A stretch of DNA of 64,000 bases from Deltaproteobacteria bacterium. Lineage in GTDB: Bacteria > Bdellovibrionota > JACOXK01. The notes beneath the pieces are model-generated. The model saw only the letters and a list, made by a program, of their open reading frames with translations, made no database searches and was not told the DNA's origin. Both the position numbers and the translations under genes were made by a program. This document shows positions 29,031-39,204 of this stretch, piece after piece; position 1 is the stretch's first letter; the number at the start of each line of letters is the position of its first letter. Where the stretch lies: assembly GCA_016186995.1 (NCBI GenBank), contig JACPKQ010000022.1, forward strand, positions 78,556-142,555, in the 5' to 3' direction.

Positions 29031-29955
29031 AAAGAATATCCGCTAAGAAATTTGCAATCATTGTTAGAAAAGCTAAAAACAAAAAACTAATCATTGCTAC
29101 ATAATAATCAACGCCAATAATAGAATCATAAAGAAGTTTTCCCATTCCTGGCCAAGAAAAAACAGTTTCAGTAATGGTTGCCCCACCGACAAGCCCCGGA
29201 AGAGAAAGAGCAATAATAGTCACGACAGGAATCAGTGCGTTTTTTAAGGCGTGTTTAAAAAGAATAGTATCTTCATCAACCCCTTTAGCCCGTGCAGTTC
29301 GAATATAATCGCGCTTCACGACTTCGAGCATACTTGACCTCATATATCGAACCCAACCCCCAATTTGCTGTACAGAAAGGGCTATGACAGGTAACACCAT
29401 GTAGCGCATCTTATCCACAAAATCAGAATAGCCTGGGGTTTGCATACCCGAAGCTGGAAACACCTGTAGTTTTTCTGCAAAAATAATAATGAGCATGAGC
29501 CCCAACCAAAAAGAAGGTATGGATATCCCCACAAAAGAAGCAAAATTAGCAATATAATCAAAAGTGGAATACTGCTTCATTGCAGAATACACTCCTATGG
29601 GAACAGCTATGAGCAAACTTAAAAGAAGAGAAGCAAGCATGAGTTTTAAAGAATTAGGAATACGGTCTTTGATAAGATCATAAGTACGAACACCTTTATA
29701 GGTTCGTGAATAGCCCAGATCTCCTTTAAGAGTTACTTGTTTCAACCATTTAAAATAACGAATGTGAATAGGCTGATCAAGCCCATAGACTTTTTTAAGT
29801 CGCGCCTCATCTTGAGGCTTCATATTAGGGATACTTGTAATAAGAAGCTCTATAGGGTCGCCAGGCATCAGCCCTAAACTGTAATAAACAGCAAAGGAAA
29901 GTGCAAAAAGCACAATGAGTGTTTGAAGCGCCCTCTTAACGAAGTAACCCATCAT
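28990..29955 (-). CDS. Peptide ABC transporter permease (OppB/DppB family)
   Basis: MPGDP, YGLDQPIHIRYFKWLKQVTLKGDLGYS, YIRTARAKGVDE. Confidence 0.95.
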   Translation of the reverse strand: MMGYFVKRALQTLIVLFALSFAVYYSLGLMPGDPIELLITSIPNMKPQDEARLKKVYGLDQPIHIRYFKWLKQVTLKGDLGYSRTYKGVRTYDLIKDRIPNSLKLMLASLLLSLLIAVPIGVYSAMKQYSTFDYIANFASFVGISIPSFWLGLMLIIIFAEKLQVFPASGMQTPGYSDFVDKMRYMVLPVIALSVQQIGGWVRYMRSSMLEVVKRDYIRTARAKGVDEDTILFKHALKNALIPVVTIIALSLPGLVGGATITETVFSWPGMGKLLYDSIIGVDYYVAMISFLFLAFLTMIANFLADILYAVVDPRIRHGGK

Positions 29956-29961
29956 AAGCTA

Positions 29962-31626
29962 TTAAAGCATCTTATATTTCCAGCTCTCAGCATTCCACGT
30001 CACCGGTGTGTCTGTACCCGTTGGTTTCCAATTTTCAAGCTCCTTATCTGTGACAGAAATATCGACTCTCCAGAAAAGTGGAAGGGCTGGAAGATCTTCA
30101 ACCCAAATTTCTTGTTCTTTACTCAAAAGTTCCTTTCTTTTTGATTCTTCGAGAGTGACAGGAACCTGTATATCAATTTTATTTGCTTCTTCATTTCTCC
30201 ATCCAGGATTATTTTGCCCCTGCCAATTATTTTCCTTACTTGGAATATTTTTAATTGTCCAAAGACTTTCTCCATCGGATTGAGGGCTATTCACCCATGC
30301 ATACATTGCAAAATGTTGAAATTTTCTTTCGTGAACTGTTTCACCAAAAAAAACTTTTGCGGGTTGGTTTTTAATTTCAAGCTTGACTCCAATTTTTCTC
30401 CAATCTGCTTGAATCAACTGCTGCACATCCGAACGCGCTTTATTATCGGCTGTGGTCATAATGGTAAACTCAAGTTTTTTTCCATCTTTTTCACGCACAC
30501 CACTACTTCCCATCTTCCAACCTAAATCTTCAAGAATTTGTTCGGCTTTGAGAGGATCATAAGGATATTTTTTGACATTGGGGTTGTATCCATAATGTTT
30601 TGGAGGAAGCCACGAGTGTGATACTGCTTGCTTTCCAGAAAAAAGCTTTTCAACCATACCCACACGATTCATTCCATAAAGAAGTGCTTGTCTCACACCC
30701 CTTTCTTTAAGAATCGGATCGTCCAAATTGACATCAACGTGTTCCCACACCATGCCATCAATATAATAAAAATTAAAATCATTTCTTTTTCTTTCTTCAA
30801 AGCCAAGTGCCTGAGGAAGATTAAGCCCTACTGTTGAAATTGCTTTAATTTTTCCAGAAACAAGCTCTGATTCTAAGGTGTTACCCCCTGTAACAACATT
30901 GTAAATAACATGATTGATACTAGGTTTTTCACCAAAATAATTTGGATTTGAGGAAAAAGACAAATAAGAACCCGGCTTCCATTCATTAAGAACATAAGCG
31001 CCATTTCCTAGCGGTTTTCTATTATATTCACTTTGATCCATTTTGTCTGGGGCTTCTTTAAAGTCTTTTTCCAAAACATGCTTAGGTAAAAAAGAATGCC
31101 CTAAATAATAATAAGCATAAGGTTGCTTCCACGTAACAACAAAGGTTCTGTCATCTTTTGCTTCTATTTTTTGGATGCGTTCGTCACGATCACGCGATAC
31201 TACAGGCACCCGATTATCCATAATGACTTCATGAGCAAAAACAAAATCATGAGCTGTCAAAGGCCATCCATCACTCCATTTAAGTCCTTCTTTAAGCTTC
31301 CATGTTGTTCTCATGCGATTGCCTGAGAGTTTTTCAACTCCCCCCTTTTCAAGACTTGGAATGCTTTCAGCCAAGCGGGGATAAAGCTTCCAGTTGTTGT
31401 CATATTCAACAAGATCTTCAAAAAGAAGCGCATACATCTCGGTTGAAACCGCCATTTGTTGAAACAGCGGATGTAAGCTATCGGGCTCTTGTGCAAACCC
31501 AACAACAATTTGATCTTTTGAGTTTAAAGATGAGTTTTTTTGAAGCGCTAGAAAAACAGCAAAAATAAAAACGACAACAAAAATACCTAAAAAAATAAAA
31601 CCTTTTTTACTTCTCTTCTTAGCCAT
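29962..31626 (-). CDS. Peptide ABC transporter substrate-binding protein (SBP_bac_5)
   Basis: EPDSLHPLFQQ...; WSDGWPLTAHDFVFAHEVI; Opp/Dpp SBP family. Confidence 0.93.
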   Translation of the reverse strand: MAKKRSKKGFIFLGIFVVVFIFAVFLALQKNSSLNSKDQIVVGFAQEPDSLHPLFQQMAVSTEMYALLFEDLVEYDNNWKLYPRLAESIPSLEKGGVEKLSGNRMRTTWKLKEGLKWSDGWPLTAHDFVFAHEVIMDNRVPVVSRDRDERIQKIEAKDDRTFVVTWKQPYAYYYLGHSFLPKHVLEKDFKEAPDKMDQSEYNRKPLGNGAYVLNEWKPGSYLSFSSNPNYFGEKPSINHVIYNVVTGGNTLESELVSGKIKAISTVGLNLPQALGFEERKRNDFNFYYIDGMVWEHVDVNLDDPILKERGVRQALLYGMNRVGMVEKLFSGKQAVSHSWLPPKHYGYNPNVKKYPYDPLKAEQILEDLGWKMGSSGVREKDGKKLEFTIMTTADNKARSDVQQLIQADWRKIGVKLEIKNQPAKVFFGETVHERKFQHFAMYAWVNSPQSDGESLWTIKNIPSKENNWQGQNNPGWRNEEANKIDIQVPVTLEESKRKELLSKEQEIWVEDLPALPLFWRVDISVTDKELENWKPTGTDTPVTWNAESWKYKML

Positions 31627-31705
31627 AAAACACCTCCCACATAAAACAGATGTGAATACGATTAGTTAACACGCACAGGTTAAGAAATCAAATAGATACA
31701 ATAGA

Positions 31706-32422
31706 TTATTTTCCAAGTTCTTTGAGGAAAAGATTTCGAATTTCTTCAATTTTTTGATCTAAATTATCTTTATTCCAGTCTTGGGTAATGATGGGTTCTA
31801 AAACCTTCACTCGAATAGTTCCAGTTTTAATTCTTAAAGAGCCTTTCTTCATGGCTTCAAATGCATTGTAGATAATAATAGGAACAAGTGGAATGTGTTC
31901 TTGCATGGCTAAGTAAAAAGCACCTTTTTTAAAAGGAAGAAGCTTTCCATCTGTTGTTCTTGTACCTTCAGGGCAAAAGAAAGCAGAGACTTTTTCATGC
32001 ACCACTCTTGTTTGAATCTTTTTCATGCTTCGCATGGCTTTTTGATGATCTTCTCTATCAATAGGAATTTGTCCTACAAGGCGGAACACCCATCCCATCA
32101 AGGGGTAATTAAAAATTTCTTTTTTCCCGATGAAAAAAACTCCTTTGGGCAAGAAAGAAGGAAAAAGAAAAATATCAAGCAAACTTTGATGATTTCCTAC
32201 AAAAACAACAGGTTTGTATTGAGTCAGAAAATGTTTGTTTTCGAGGGCTACTTTAATTCCTGAAATCCACAACATGGCTTTGCCATAAGGGCCTTTCAGG
32301 AGATCTGTTGTTTTAATTGGATTCCAAGTGATGAGATAAACAACAATACCTAAGATGCTAAACAGAAGGATAAGAAGTAATCCTAAGAAAATCGAGATAA
32401 TATTTCTTAAAAGAGCCATCAT
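31706..32422 (-). CDS. plsC: 1-acyl-sn-glycerol-3-phosphate acyltransferase
   Basis: VGNHQSLLDIF (HX4D-like) and FCPEGTRT motifs. Confidence 0.92.
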   Translation of the reverse strand: MMALLRNIISIFLGLLLILLFSILGIVVYLITWNPIKTTDLLKGPYGKAMLWISGIKVALENKHFLTQYKPVVFVGNHQSLLDIFLFPSFLPKGVFFIGKKEIFNYPLMGWVFRLVGQIPIDREDHQKAMRSMKKIQTRVVHEKVSAFFCPEGTRTTDGKLLPFKKGAFYLAMQEHIPLVPIIIYNAFEAMKKGSLRIKTGTIRVKVLEPIITQDWNKDNLDQKIEEIRNLFLKELGK

Positions 32423-33576
32423 TGTGCATGGAGTGCTTGATTGAGGTCTTCTACGAGATCATCAATATGTTCAAGCCCCACAGATAGTCTAATCAAACAA
32501 TCTGAAATGCCAAGACTTTCTCTCATCTTTTTTGGAATAGAAGCATGGGTCATAATGGCTGGGTGTTCGATGAGAGATTCAACTCCACCTAAACTTTCAG
32601 CAAGAGAAAATATTTTGACTTTTTCTAGAAATTTTTTTGCTTTGAGAAGATTGCCTTTGATGACAAAAGAAATCATACCTCCAAAACCTCGCATTTGTTT
32701 TTGAGCTAACTCATGTTGTGGATGTGAAGGAAGGCCCGGATAAATAACCTTTTCTACTTTCGAATGATTTTCTAAAAAAAGAGCTATTTTTTTTGCATTT
32801 TCTTCATGACGTGTCATTCGAACGGCCAATGTTTTTAAACCTCTTAAAACAAGAAAACAATCAAAGGGGCTGGGAATAGCACCTATAGCATTTTGAAGAA
32901 AGTAAAGTTTTTCTGCTAATTTTTGCTCATTTGTAACAACTGCGCCACCCACCACGTCACTATGACCATTTATAAATTTGGTGGTGGAGTGAACTACAAG
33001 TGAGGCTCCACACTGAAGTGGATTCTGAAAATAAGGGCTCATAAAAGTGTTATCTACAATAGAAATCAATTTTTGGTTACGTGCTACACCAATTGTTTTT
33101 TTAAGATCAATCAATTTTAAAAGTGGGTTCGTAGGTGTTTCAATCCACACTGCTTTTGTATTTTTTCGAATTGATTTTTTAAGATTATGAGCATCACAAA
33201 GATCAATAAAAGAAAACTCTAAACCCATTTCTTTGATCACTTTATCAAAAAGACGATAGGTTCCCCCATATACGTCATCAGCGCAGATGATGTGATCTCC
33301 AGATTTAAAAAGGTGCATGAGAGTTGTTGTTGCAGCACACCCCGAGGCAAAAGCGAGTCCAAACTTGCCCCCTTCAAGTGCGGCTATATTTTCTTCAAGA
33401 ACTTTGCGTGTTGGGTTGCCTGTACGTGAGTACTCAAAGCCCTTATGTTTGCCTGGGCTTGTTTGCACGTAAGTACTTGTTTGGAAAATAGGGGTCATGA
33501 TAGCACCTGTAGAAGGGTCTGGATGAATACCGGCATGGATGAGTTTTGTCTCAAATTTTGTATCTAATTTTTTCAT
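32419..33576 (-). CDS. Cystathionine gamma-lyase/synthase family PLP enzyme
   Basis: Cys/Met metabolism PLP family: YSRTGNPTRKVLEENIAALEGG, STTKFINGHSDVVGG, SLGGVESLIEHPAIMTHA. Confidence 0.92.
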   Translation of the reverse strand: MKKLDTKFETKLIHAGIHPDPSTGAIMTPIFQTSTYVQTSPGKHKGFEYSRTGNPTRKVLEENIAALEGGKFGLAFASGCAATTTLMHLFKSGDHIICADDVYGGTYRLFDKVIKEMGLEFSFIDLCDAHNLKKSIRKNTKAVWIETPTNPLLKLIDLKKTIGVARNQKLISIVDNTFMSPYFQNPLQCGASLVVHSTTKFINGHSDVVGGAVVTNEQKLAEKLYFLQNAIGAIPSPFDCFLVLRGLKTLAVRMTRHEENAKKIALFLENHSKVEKVIYPGLPSHPQHELAQKQMRGFGGMISFVIKGNLLKAKKFLEKVKIFSLAESLGGVESLIEHPAIMTHASIPKKMRESLGISDCLIRLSVGLEHIDDLVEDLNQALHAQ

Positions 33577-33581
33577 ACTTT

Positions 33582-34961
33582 TTAAGGATGAAGTTTATTT
33601 TTATAATGAGTGATGAGGTCTATTTTTGTAATAATGCCTTTACACTTTCCACCTTCGTAAACAACAACAACTTTGCCATTATGTATTTCATGAGAGATTT
33701 TTTCAATAGGCTCATCGAGGGAACACTGAACAATATTTTTTGTAATAAGATGCTCGATTGAGTCTTTTGTAGAAGCATTTTTGTTGTGAGCCAAATATCT
33801 TAAAAGTGGTGTTTCTTCAATAACTCCAACAAGATTCGCTCCAGCAAAAACAGGAAGTTGTGAAATATTAAACTCTTTCATGAGGTCAATAATAGTAAAA
33901 GGACTGTCATCTTTCTTTGCAGTTTTGACTTCTTTGTCTTTCTTTTCATTAATAATATCTCTGGCAGTTCCAAAAGCTTCACCCCCGTCAAGACACCCAT
34001 TTTCTTTCATCCATGTATCATTAAAAATTTTACTTAAATATCTATCGGCTGAATCTGGCAGAAGAACAACGATATTTTTAGGTACGTTGAGTTTTTCGGC
34101 TACTTGAATAGCCCCTTGAACAGCAAAACCACTTGAGCCACCTGCAAAAATACCTTCTTCTTTGACAAGGCGCCGTGTCATAAGGAAGGATTCTTTATCA
34201 GTCACCTGAACAATATCATCAAGAATTGAAAAATCCATGTTTTCAGGCAAAATATCTTCTCCAACACCTTCTACAAGATAAGTTTTGGCTTCACCTACCT
34301 TTTTGGTTTTAAAATATTCATAAAAAATGGAGCCAATAGGATCAACTCCTATTATCTTAATATTTGGATTTTGTTCTTTTAAATATTTTCCAGCACCCGA
34401 GATGGTACCTCCTGTTCCCATACCAGCAACAAATATATCAATTTTACCTTGTGTTTGTTCCCAAATTTCAGGTCCTGTTGTTTGGTAATGTGTTTCTCGA
34501 TTGGAAAGATTGGCATACTGGTTAGCAAAGAAAGAATGTGGGGTTTCTTCCGCAATTTTTCTTGAAACGCTATAATAAGAGCGTGGATCATCTGGCTCTA
34601 CAGCGGTTGGGGTAATAATAACTTTGGCGCCAAAAGCACGAAGGTTTCTTATTTTTTCTTCGCTCATTTTGTCAGGCATGACAAAAATGGTTTTATAACC
34701 CTTTACGTTGGCAGCAATGGCAAGCCCCACCCCTGTGTTACCACTTGTGCCTTCAACAATAGTACCTCCTGGTTTGAGAAGCCCTTTTTTTTCAGCATCT
34801 TCAATCATATGAATCCCAATTCGGTCTTTGACCGACCCACCTGGGTTCATAAACTCACATTTGACATAAAGAGAAGAGTTAAGATGCTGAGCGATAGAGT
34901 TAAGTTTAACTATAGGTGTGTTTCCAATAGCCTCAAGAATGTTTTGACATAATTTTTTCAA
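33582..34961 (-). CDS. Cystathionine beta-synthase with C-terminal CBS domains
   Basis: GNTPIVKLN, NPGGSVKDRIGIHMIEDAE, EGTSGNTGVGLA, tandem CBS domains. Confidence 0.93.
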   Translation of the reverse strand: MKKLCQNILEAIGNTPIVKLNSIAQHLNSSLYVKCEFMNPGGSVKDRIGIHMIEDAEKKGLLKPGGTIVEGTSGNTGVGLAIAANVKGYKTIFVMPDKMSEEKIRNLRAFGAKVIITPTAVEPDDPRSYYSVSRKIAEETPHSFFANQYANLSNRETHYQTTGPEIWEQTQGKIDIFVAGMGTGGTISGAGKYLKEQNPNIKIIGVDPIGSIFYEYFKTKKVGEAKTYLVEGVGEDILPENMDFSILDDIVQVTDKESFLMTRRLVKEEGIFAGGSSGFAVQGAIQVAEKLNVPKNIVVLLPDSADRYLSKIFNDTWMKENGCLDGGEAFGTARDIINEKKDKEVKTAKKDDSPFTIIDLMKEFNISQLPVFAGANLVGVIEETPLLRYLAHNKNASTKDSIEHLITKNIVQCSLDEPIEKISHEIHNGKVVVVYEGGKCKGIITKIDLITHYKNKLHP

Positions 34962-35143
34962 TCCAAGATCTCCTCAAATCTATGAAGCCTTTTTAAAATT
35001 TCGTTTGTGACTAAGAAAGGATCTTCATTTTCAGGAATGCCTACTTTTTGAAGAAGGCGAGAGACTTTTTTCTTATTAGGCTTTGTTTTTGTAAGTTCTT
35101 CGCTTAAAGCCAAAAGATCTTGTTTTTGAGTGCTATACGCCAT
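34958..35143 (-). CDS. Small hypothetical protein
   Basis: 61 aa ORF overlapping the downstream CBS gene by 4 nt. Confidence 0.55.
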   Translation of the reverse strand: MAYSTQKQDLLALSEELTKTKPNKKKVSRLLQKVGIPENEDPFLVTNEILKRLHRFEEILD

Positions 35144-35174
35144 GCCGGCGTTTTAACATGGAACACAACTTCTG

Positions 35175-35460
35175 TCATCCCTGCATCCCTCTTTGTCATC
35201 CCTGCGTAGGCAGGGATCCAGTATTTTTCTTTTTACAATCCTGGTTCTGAGTAGCTTATGTTCTTGATGACCTGAAGAATCTTTCAGTGCCCCTCCGCCC
35301 GGTGTGGATCCTCCCTGAAAGACTCTTCAGGTCATCTTCACATAGACTCGAATGCTGTCATTCTGAGCGTATGCGAAGAATATAATTCGTATTATACCCT
35401 TCACTACGTTCAGGGTGACAGAGAAAGCACTCGGGATGACAGAGGGGTTCGTGGGGATGA
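35175..35460. repeat. Intergenic repeat cluster including palindromic element E6 (stem 35266-35287 / 35315-35336)
   Basis: gatgacctgaagaatctttcag pairs with ctgaaagactcttcaggtcatc (22 bp, one G.T); flanking ttcttgatg and catcttcacatagactcgaatgc; REP-like gtcatccctgcgtaggcagggatccag. Confidence 0.85.
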
Positions 35461-35509
35461 CGAAAAAAGAGGCTTGCCAAAAGTTTTTGAGTTTATATAG
35501 AAAGACTGC

Positions 35510-36667
35510 ATGCACGCAATTGGAAGATACTCTATTTTAGAAAAAATTGCCTCGGGTGGAATGTCTCAAATCTATAAAGGCATTTTAAAAGGGCCCCAGG
35601 GCTTTAAAAAAGAAGTTGTTTTAAAAAATATTACAGAGCTTCACAGCTTTTCAAAACATCTTATACACGAAGCTAAAATTCTAAGTTCCTTTCAGCATCC
35701 TAATGTTGTTTCAGTTTATGAATTGGTCGAGGAGAAAAAAAACTTTTTCCTTGTTATGGAATATATTCAGGGTCAAGATTTAGATGAACTCAATTCTTCA
35801 AAAATGTGTCTTTCAGAAAAAGTTCATTTTTATCTTGTTTCAGAGATTTTAAAGGGGCTCGAATACATTCATGAAAAAGGTTTTATTCATCAAGATTTAT
35901 CTCCTTCTAATATTCTCATTTCTTACGATGGTTATGTGAAAATAACTGATTTTGGATTAGCTGTAAAAAAGAATGAAAGAACAACGCGATCTCTTTATGG
36001 AAAGTGTTCTTATCTTTCACCTGAGCAGGTTAGGGGAGAAAATATTACTTTTCAGACAGATCTTTTTTCTTTAGGGCTTATTTTGTATGAAATGTTAAGG
36101 GGTAAGAAATTTTTTGAAGGAAAAACAGATTTTGAAATTTTAGAAAAAATTAGAAAATTTAAAACAATAGAAGAGAAAATAAATTCACAAGTCGATAGTT
36201 TTTTAAAAAATTTATTACAACAAAGCCCTTGTAAAAGATTTCAAAGTGCTCAAGAATGCCTTGAATTTATTCAAGGACATTTTCAGATAGCTTCAAGAGA
36301 AGAATTTTTGAAAGAAATACAAGAAGGTCCCCAAAAAACACATAAACTGAGTTTTGTGAGGGATATGCCTCAGAAAAATGCTTTTTTAAAACATTACGTT
36401 ATCGGTGTATGTATTTTTTTTATACTTCTTGGTGGGGTGTCTTTTCACTATTTCTATAATTCAGGAAGTGGTTTTTTAAGTATTCAAACTGAACCTTGGA
36501 GCTATGTAACGATTCAAGGTGAAAAGCTTATGACTCCACTTTACCACTATAAAATAAAATCTGGACGAGTGAGTGTTATTTTTGAAAACCCACATTTGAA
36601 TCAAAAAAAAAGTAAAACTGTATGGGTGCGAAGAAATGGCAATACTTTGATTTTGGATAAATTTTAA
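35510..36667 (+). CDS. Ser/Thr protein kinase with C-terminal TM and PEGA domain
   Basis: IASGGMSQIYKG, HQDLSPSNILIS, ITDFGLA, SYLSPEQVRGE; TM; PEGA-like SIQTEPWSYVTIQGEKLMTP. Confidence 0.92.
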   Translation: MHAIGRYSILEKIASGGMSQIYKGILKGPQGFKKEVVLKNITELHSFSKHLIHEAKILSSFQHPNVVSVYELVEEKKNFFLVMEYIQGQDLDELNSSKMCLSEKVHFYLVSEILKGLEYIHEKGFIHQDLSPSNILISYDGYVKITDFGLAVKKNERTTRSLYGKCSYLSPEQVRGENITFQTDLFSLGLILYEMLRGKKFFEGKTDFEILEKIRKFKTIEEKINSQVDSFLKNLLQQSPCKRFQSAQECLEFIQGHFQIASREEFLKEIQEGPQKTHKLSFVRDMPQKNAFLKHYVIGVCIFFILLGGVSFHYFYNSGSGFLSIQTEPWSYVTIQGEKLMTPLYHYKIKSGRVSVIFENPHLNQKKSKTVWVRRNGNTLILDKF

Positions 36668-37734
36668 AATAAACTCATTTTAAAGTGAAGGAAGAGGGGT
36701 GAGAGAATGACAAGAAAAACAGAGGGAAGGATGAAGAGAAAAAGAGGAATGAGTAATTTAAAATAAAGATTTTGTTTTTTTTTCTCAAGTTCTTGTGTTT
36801 TTTCAAAATAAAGATCTTCACTTAAGTTTTTAATGGGTGAGCTTAAACTACAACCTTTATGGAGGGTTTGAAGAAGAATGAAAAGAAAGCGTTCAATATG
36901 AGGATTTTCTTCTTTTTTTAAAAAATCTTCTAAAGTTTTCTTTCTGCTTGGGCTGTTAAGAATTTTGTGGAGAAGATTTTTAAACTTATTCTGTAAAGAT
37001 GAAGAAAGGGTAGGAAGTAAATAATGAAAAGCTTGTATCCATGATTGCCCTGTTTCGATAATAAGTGCAAGTGAATCTAGAAACCAAGGAAACTCAGTTA
37101 AAATGGGTGGGTGAGATATCCATCTTTTAATAAGAAAGAAACCCAGAATATTAAGTCCTAAAGCCAATAAATAAATTTTTTGTGTAAGGGGGGTTAAGAA
37201 AGAGTTTTTTACAAGTTCAGGTTCAAAAAAGGAAAATCCTAAAAGAGTCAACCAGGGAAGAAGTACACAGAGAAGAGCTTGTATTGAAATATGCCTTGAT
37301 TGTGTTTTCATTTTTTCTTGAAATTCTAATTGGGTTTTAAATTGTGTTTCTAATTTTCTTAAAAAAGGTGAAATCTCACTTCCATTTTTAAGCAAAATAG
37401 GCATAGTGAGAGAAAAAGTGTGAAATTGGGGTACTAACTTGTTTATTTTTAATTTAACCAAAGAAGCTTCTAGAGTGCAGCCTGCATGAATATATTCAAG
37501 AAATGGTTGTAATTCTTCTTTAAGAGGTTGTGGAAGGATAGGAATTATGTTTTCAAGAGATTTTACAAAGGAATGCCCAGCAATCATGCTATGTCTTAAT
37601 TGTTCAAGAAAAAGTGGAAAAGAGGTTTTAAGTTTTTTGATCTTATGTTGCTTTTTGAAAAAATGAATTAAGAAATAGAATAGGTTAAGAAGAAAGAAGA
37701 TGCTTACAATATGACACAAAAACCCAAGAATCAT
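36664..37734 (-). CDS. Tad-like platform protein (T2SF, TadB/TadC-like)
   Basis: FPLFLEQLRHSMIAGHSFVKSLENI...; C-terminal LLIPLFLFILPSVFLVILSPLFL matches TadC C-terminus style. Confidence 0.8.
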   Translation of the reverse strand: MILGFLCHIVSIFFLLNLFYFLIHFFKKQHKIKKLKTSFPLFLEQLRHSMIAGHSFVKSLENIIPILPQPLKEELQPFLEYIHAGCTLEASLVKLKINKLVPQFHTFSLTMPILLKNGSEISPFLRKLETQFKTQLEFQEKMKTQSRHISIQALLCVLLPWLTLLGFSFFEPELVKNSFLTPLTQKIYLLALGLNILGFFLIKRWISHPPILTEFPWFLDSLALIIETGQSWIQAFHYLLPTLSSSLQNKFKNLLHKILNSPSRKKTLEDFLKKEENPHIERFLFILLQTLHKGCSLSSPIKNLSEDLYFEKTQELEKKKQNLYFKLLIPLFLFILPSVFLVILSPLFLHFKMSLF

Positions 37735-37747
37735 TGTTAAGGGTTAA

Positions 37748-37763
37748 AGCAAATCCTGTGCCA
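37748..37763 (-). promoter_or_regulatory. Sigma54 (-24/-12) promoter
   Basis: Reverse complement tggcacaggatttgct (TGGCAC-N5-TTGCT); immediately upstream of the 36664-37734 gene. Confidence 0.88.
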
Positions 37764-37794
37764 ATTTTGTTGAGGCCAGGCCAGCTCAGCGGGG

Positions 37795-38151
37795 TCAGTT
37801 AAAAGAGGGGGGAATGTGGCGGATGACATTCACCTTATTGGAAGAAGGGAAAAGAAAAATCTTTTTTCTTAAAAGTAAAAGACTTACAGCCAAAAGACTC
37901 AAAAAAGCATTTGTAGTGCCATAGGTTTTTAAATATTTTTCAAGAAAGTTATTTTTAAGTTCTACCCACTGGGTTTCTTGAGCTGCTTGATCATAAAAGC
38001 CTTGTTTAATAAGAGATTGCACCTTTTTCTCATGTTGCCCAAGGCTTGCACTTAAAGATGCAGAGATGAAAACAAAAAGAATAGATGTAAAAATAAATAT
38101 TTTTCCTAGTTTTCTCATGACATTTATAGACATATCCAAAATTGATGCCAA
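37795..38151 (-). CDS. Small membrane protein in the second Tad-like cluster
   Basis: Two hydrophobic segments; location between cpaF-like and tadC-like genes; start may be internal (MRKLGKIF). Confidence 0.55.
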   Translation of the reverse strand: MASILDMSINVMRKLGKIFIFTSILFVFISASLSASLGQHEKKVQSLIKQGFYDQAAQETQWVELKNNFLEKYLKTYGTTNAFLSLLAVSLLLLRKKIFLFPSSNKVNVIRHIPPSFN

Positions 38152-38217
38152 GTTTTTAAAATAAATAACTTAGTAATTTCAATATCTTAGGTTTTTATCG
38201 AGGAAGTCAAGACTGCC

Positions 38218-39204
38218 TTAATTTGTCATTGGGGTGTTATTTTTCCACCCTTCACTGAAGGAGGAAAAAACATCATGAAGAATAATAGTATCCCCCTCTA
38301 GACCACATATTTGGGTAATATGAGATATTTTTCTAACCCCCACCTCCGTTTTTTCTAGGTGGATGATGAGATCTACCGCTGACTCAATATGTTGTCTTAA
38401 AGCTTTAATAGGAAAATCACACCCGCTTAAGAGCATAAGCATTTCAAGTCGTCTCAAGGCATCGCGTGGAGAGTTTGCATGAAGGGTTGTGAGGGAACCT
38501 TTGTGTCCGATATTCATGGCTTGAAGCATATCGAGAGTTTCTTCCCCTCGGCATTCCCCAACAATGATACGATCAGGTCTCATCCTTAAAGCATTTTGAA
38601 GAAGTTGTCTTAAAGTAATTTCACCTTTGTTTTCAATATTGGGTTTTTTAGACTCAAGTGAAATGACATGTTCTTGAAGAAGGTGAAGCTCTGCCACATC
38701 TTCAATGGTAATAATACGCTCTTCTTTATGGATAAAAGAAGAAAGAATATTAAGAAGAGTTGTTTTACCAGTGCTTGTTCCTCCTGAGATCAGAATATTT
38801 TTCTTTTCTTGTATTTGAGTTTTTAAAAAAAGAAGCATTTCTTGATTGAGTGTCTTGTACTCGATCAATTTTTCCTGATTTACAAAAGTGGGTAAAAACT
38901 TTCTAATTGTGAGAATAGGGCCTTGCAAAGAGAGAGGTGGGATAATGGCATGAAGTCGCATGCCATTATGAAGTCTTGCATCAACGAAAGGGCATGCTTC
39001 ATCAAGTCGTCTGTGAGTCTGAAGCAAAAGGTTTTGAGCAAGGTTTAAAACTTCATCGTGGGTTTCAAAACAAAGTGAAGTTTTAATGACTTGTCCCTGT
39101 TTTTCAATATAAACAGGGGAGATCCCGTTAATCATAATTTCATTTATTTCTGGATCTTCAATGAAAGGAAGAATTTTTCCAAAAGGTGCTTTTAAAAAAT
39201 TCAT
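38218..39204 (-). CDS. CpaF-like secretion ATPase (second copy)
   Basis: GGTSTGKTTLLNILSSFI, RMRPDRIIVGECRGEETLDMLQAMNIGHKGSLTTLHAN. Confidence 0.93.
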   Translation of the reverse strand: MNFLKAPFGKILPFIEDPEINEIMINGISPVYIEKQGQVIKTSLCFETHDEVLNLAQNLLLQTHRRLDEACPFVDARLHNGMRLHAIIPPLSLQGPILTIRKFLPTFVNQEKLIEYKTLNQEMLLFLKTQIQEKKNILISGGTSTGKTTLLNILSSFIHKEERIITIEDVAELHLLQEHVISLESKKPNIENKGEITLRQLLQNALRMRPDRIIVGECRGEETLDMLQAMNIGHKGSLTTLHANSPRDALRRLEMLMLLSGCDFPIKALRQHIESAVDLIIHLEKTEVGVRKISHITQICGLEGDTIILHDVFSSFSEGWKNNTPMTN

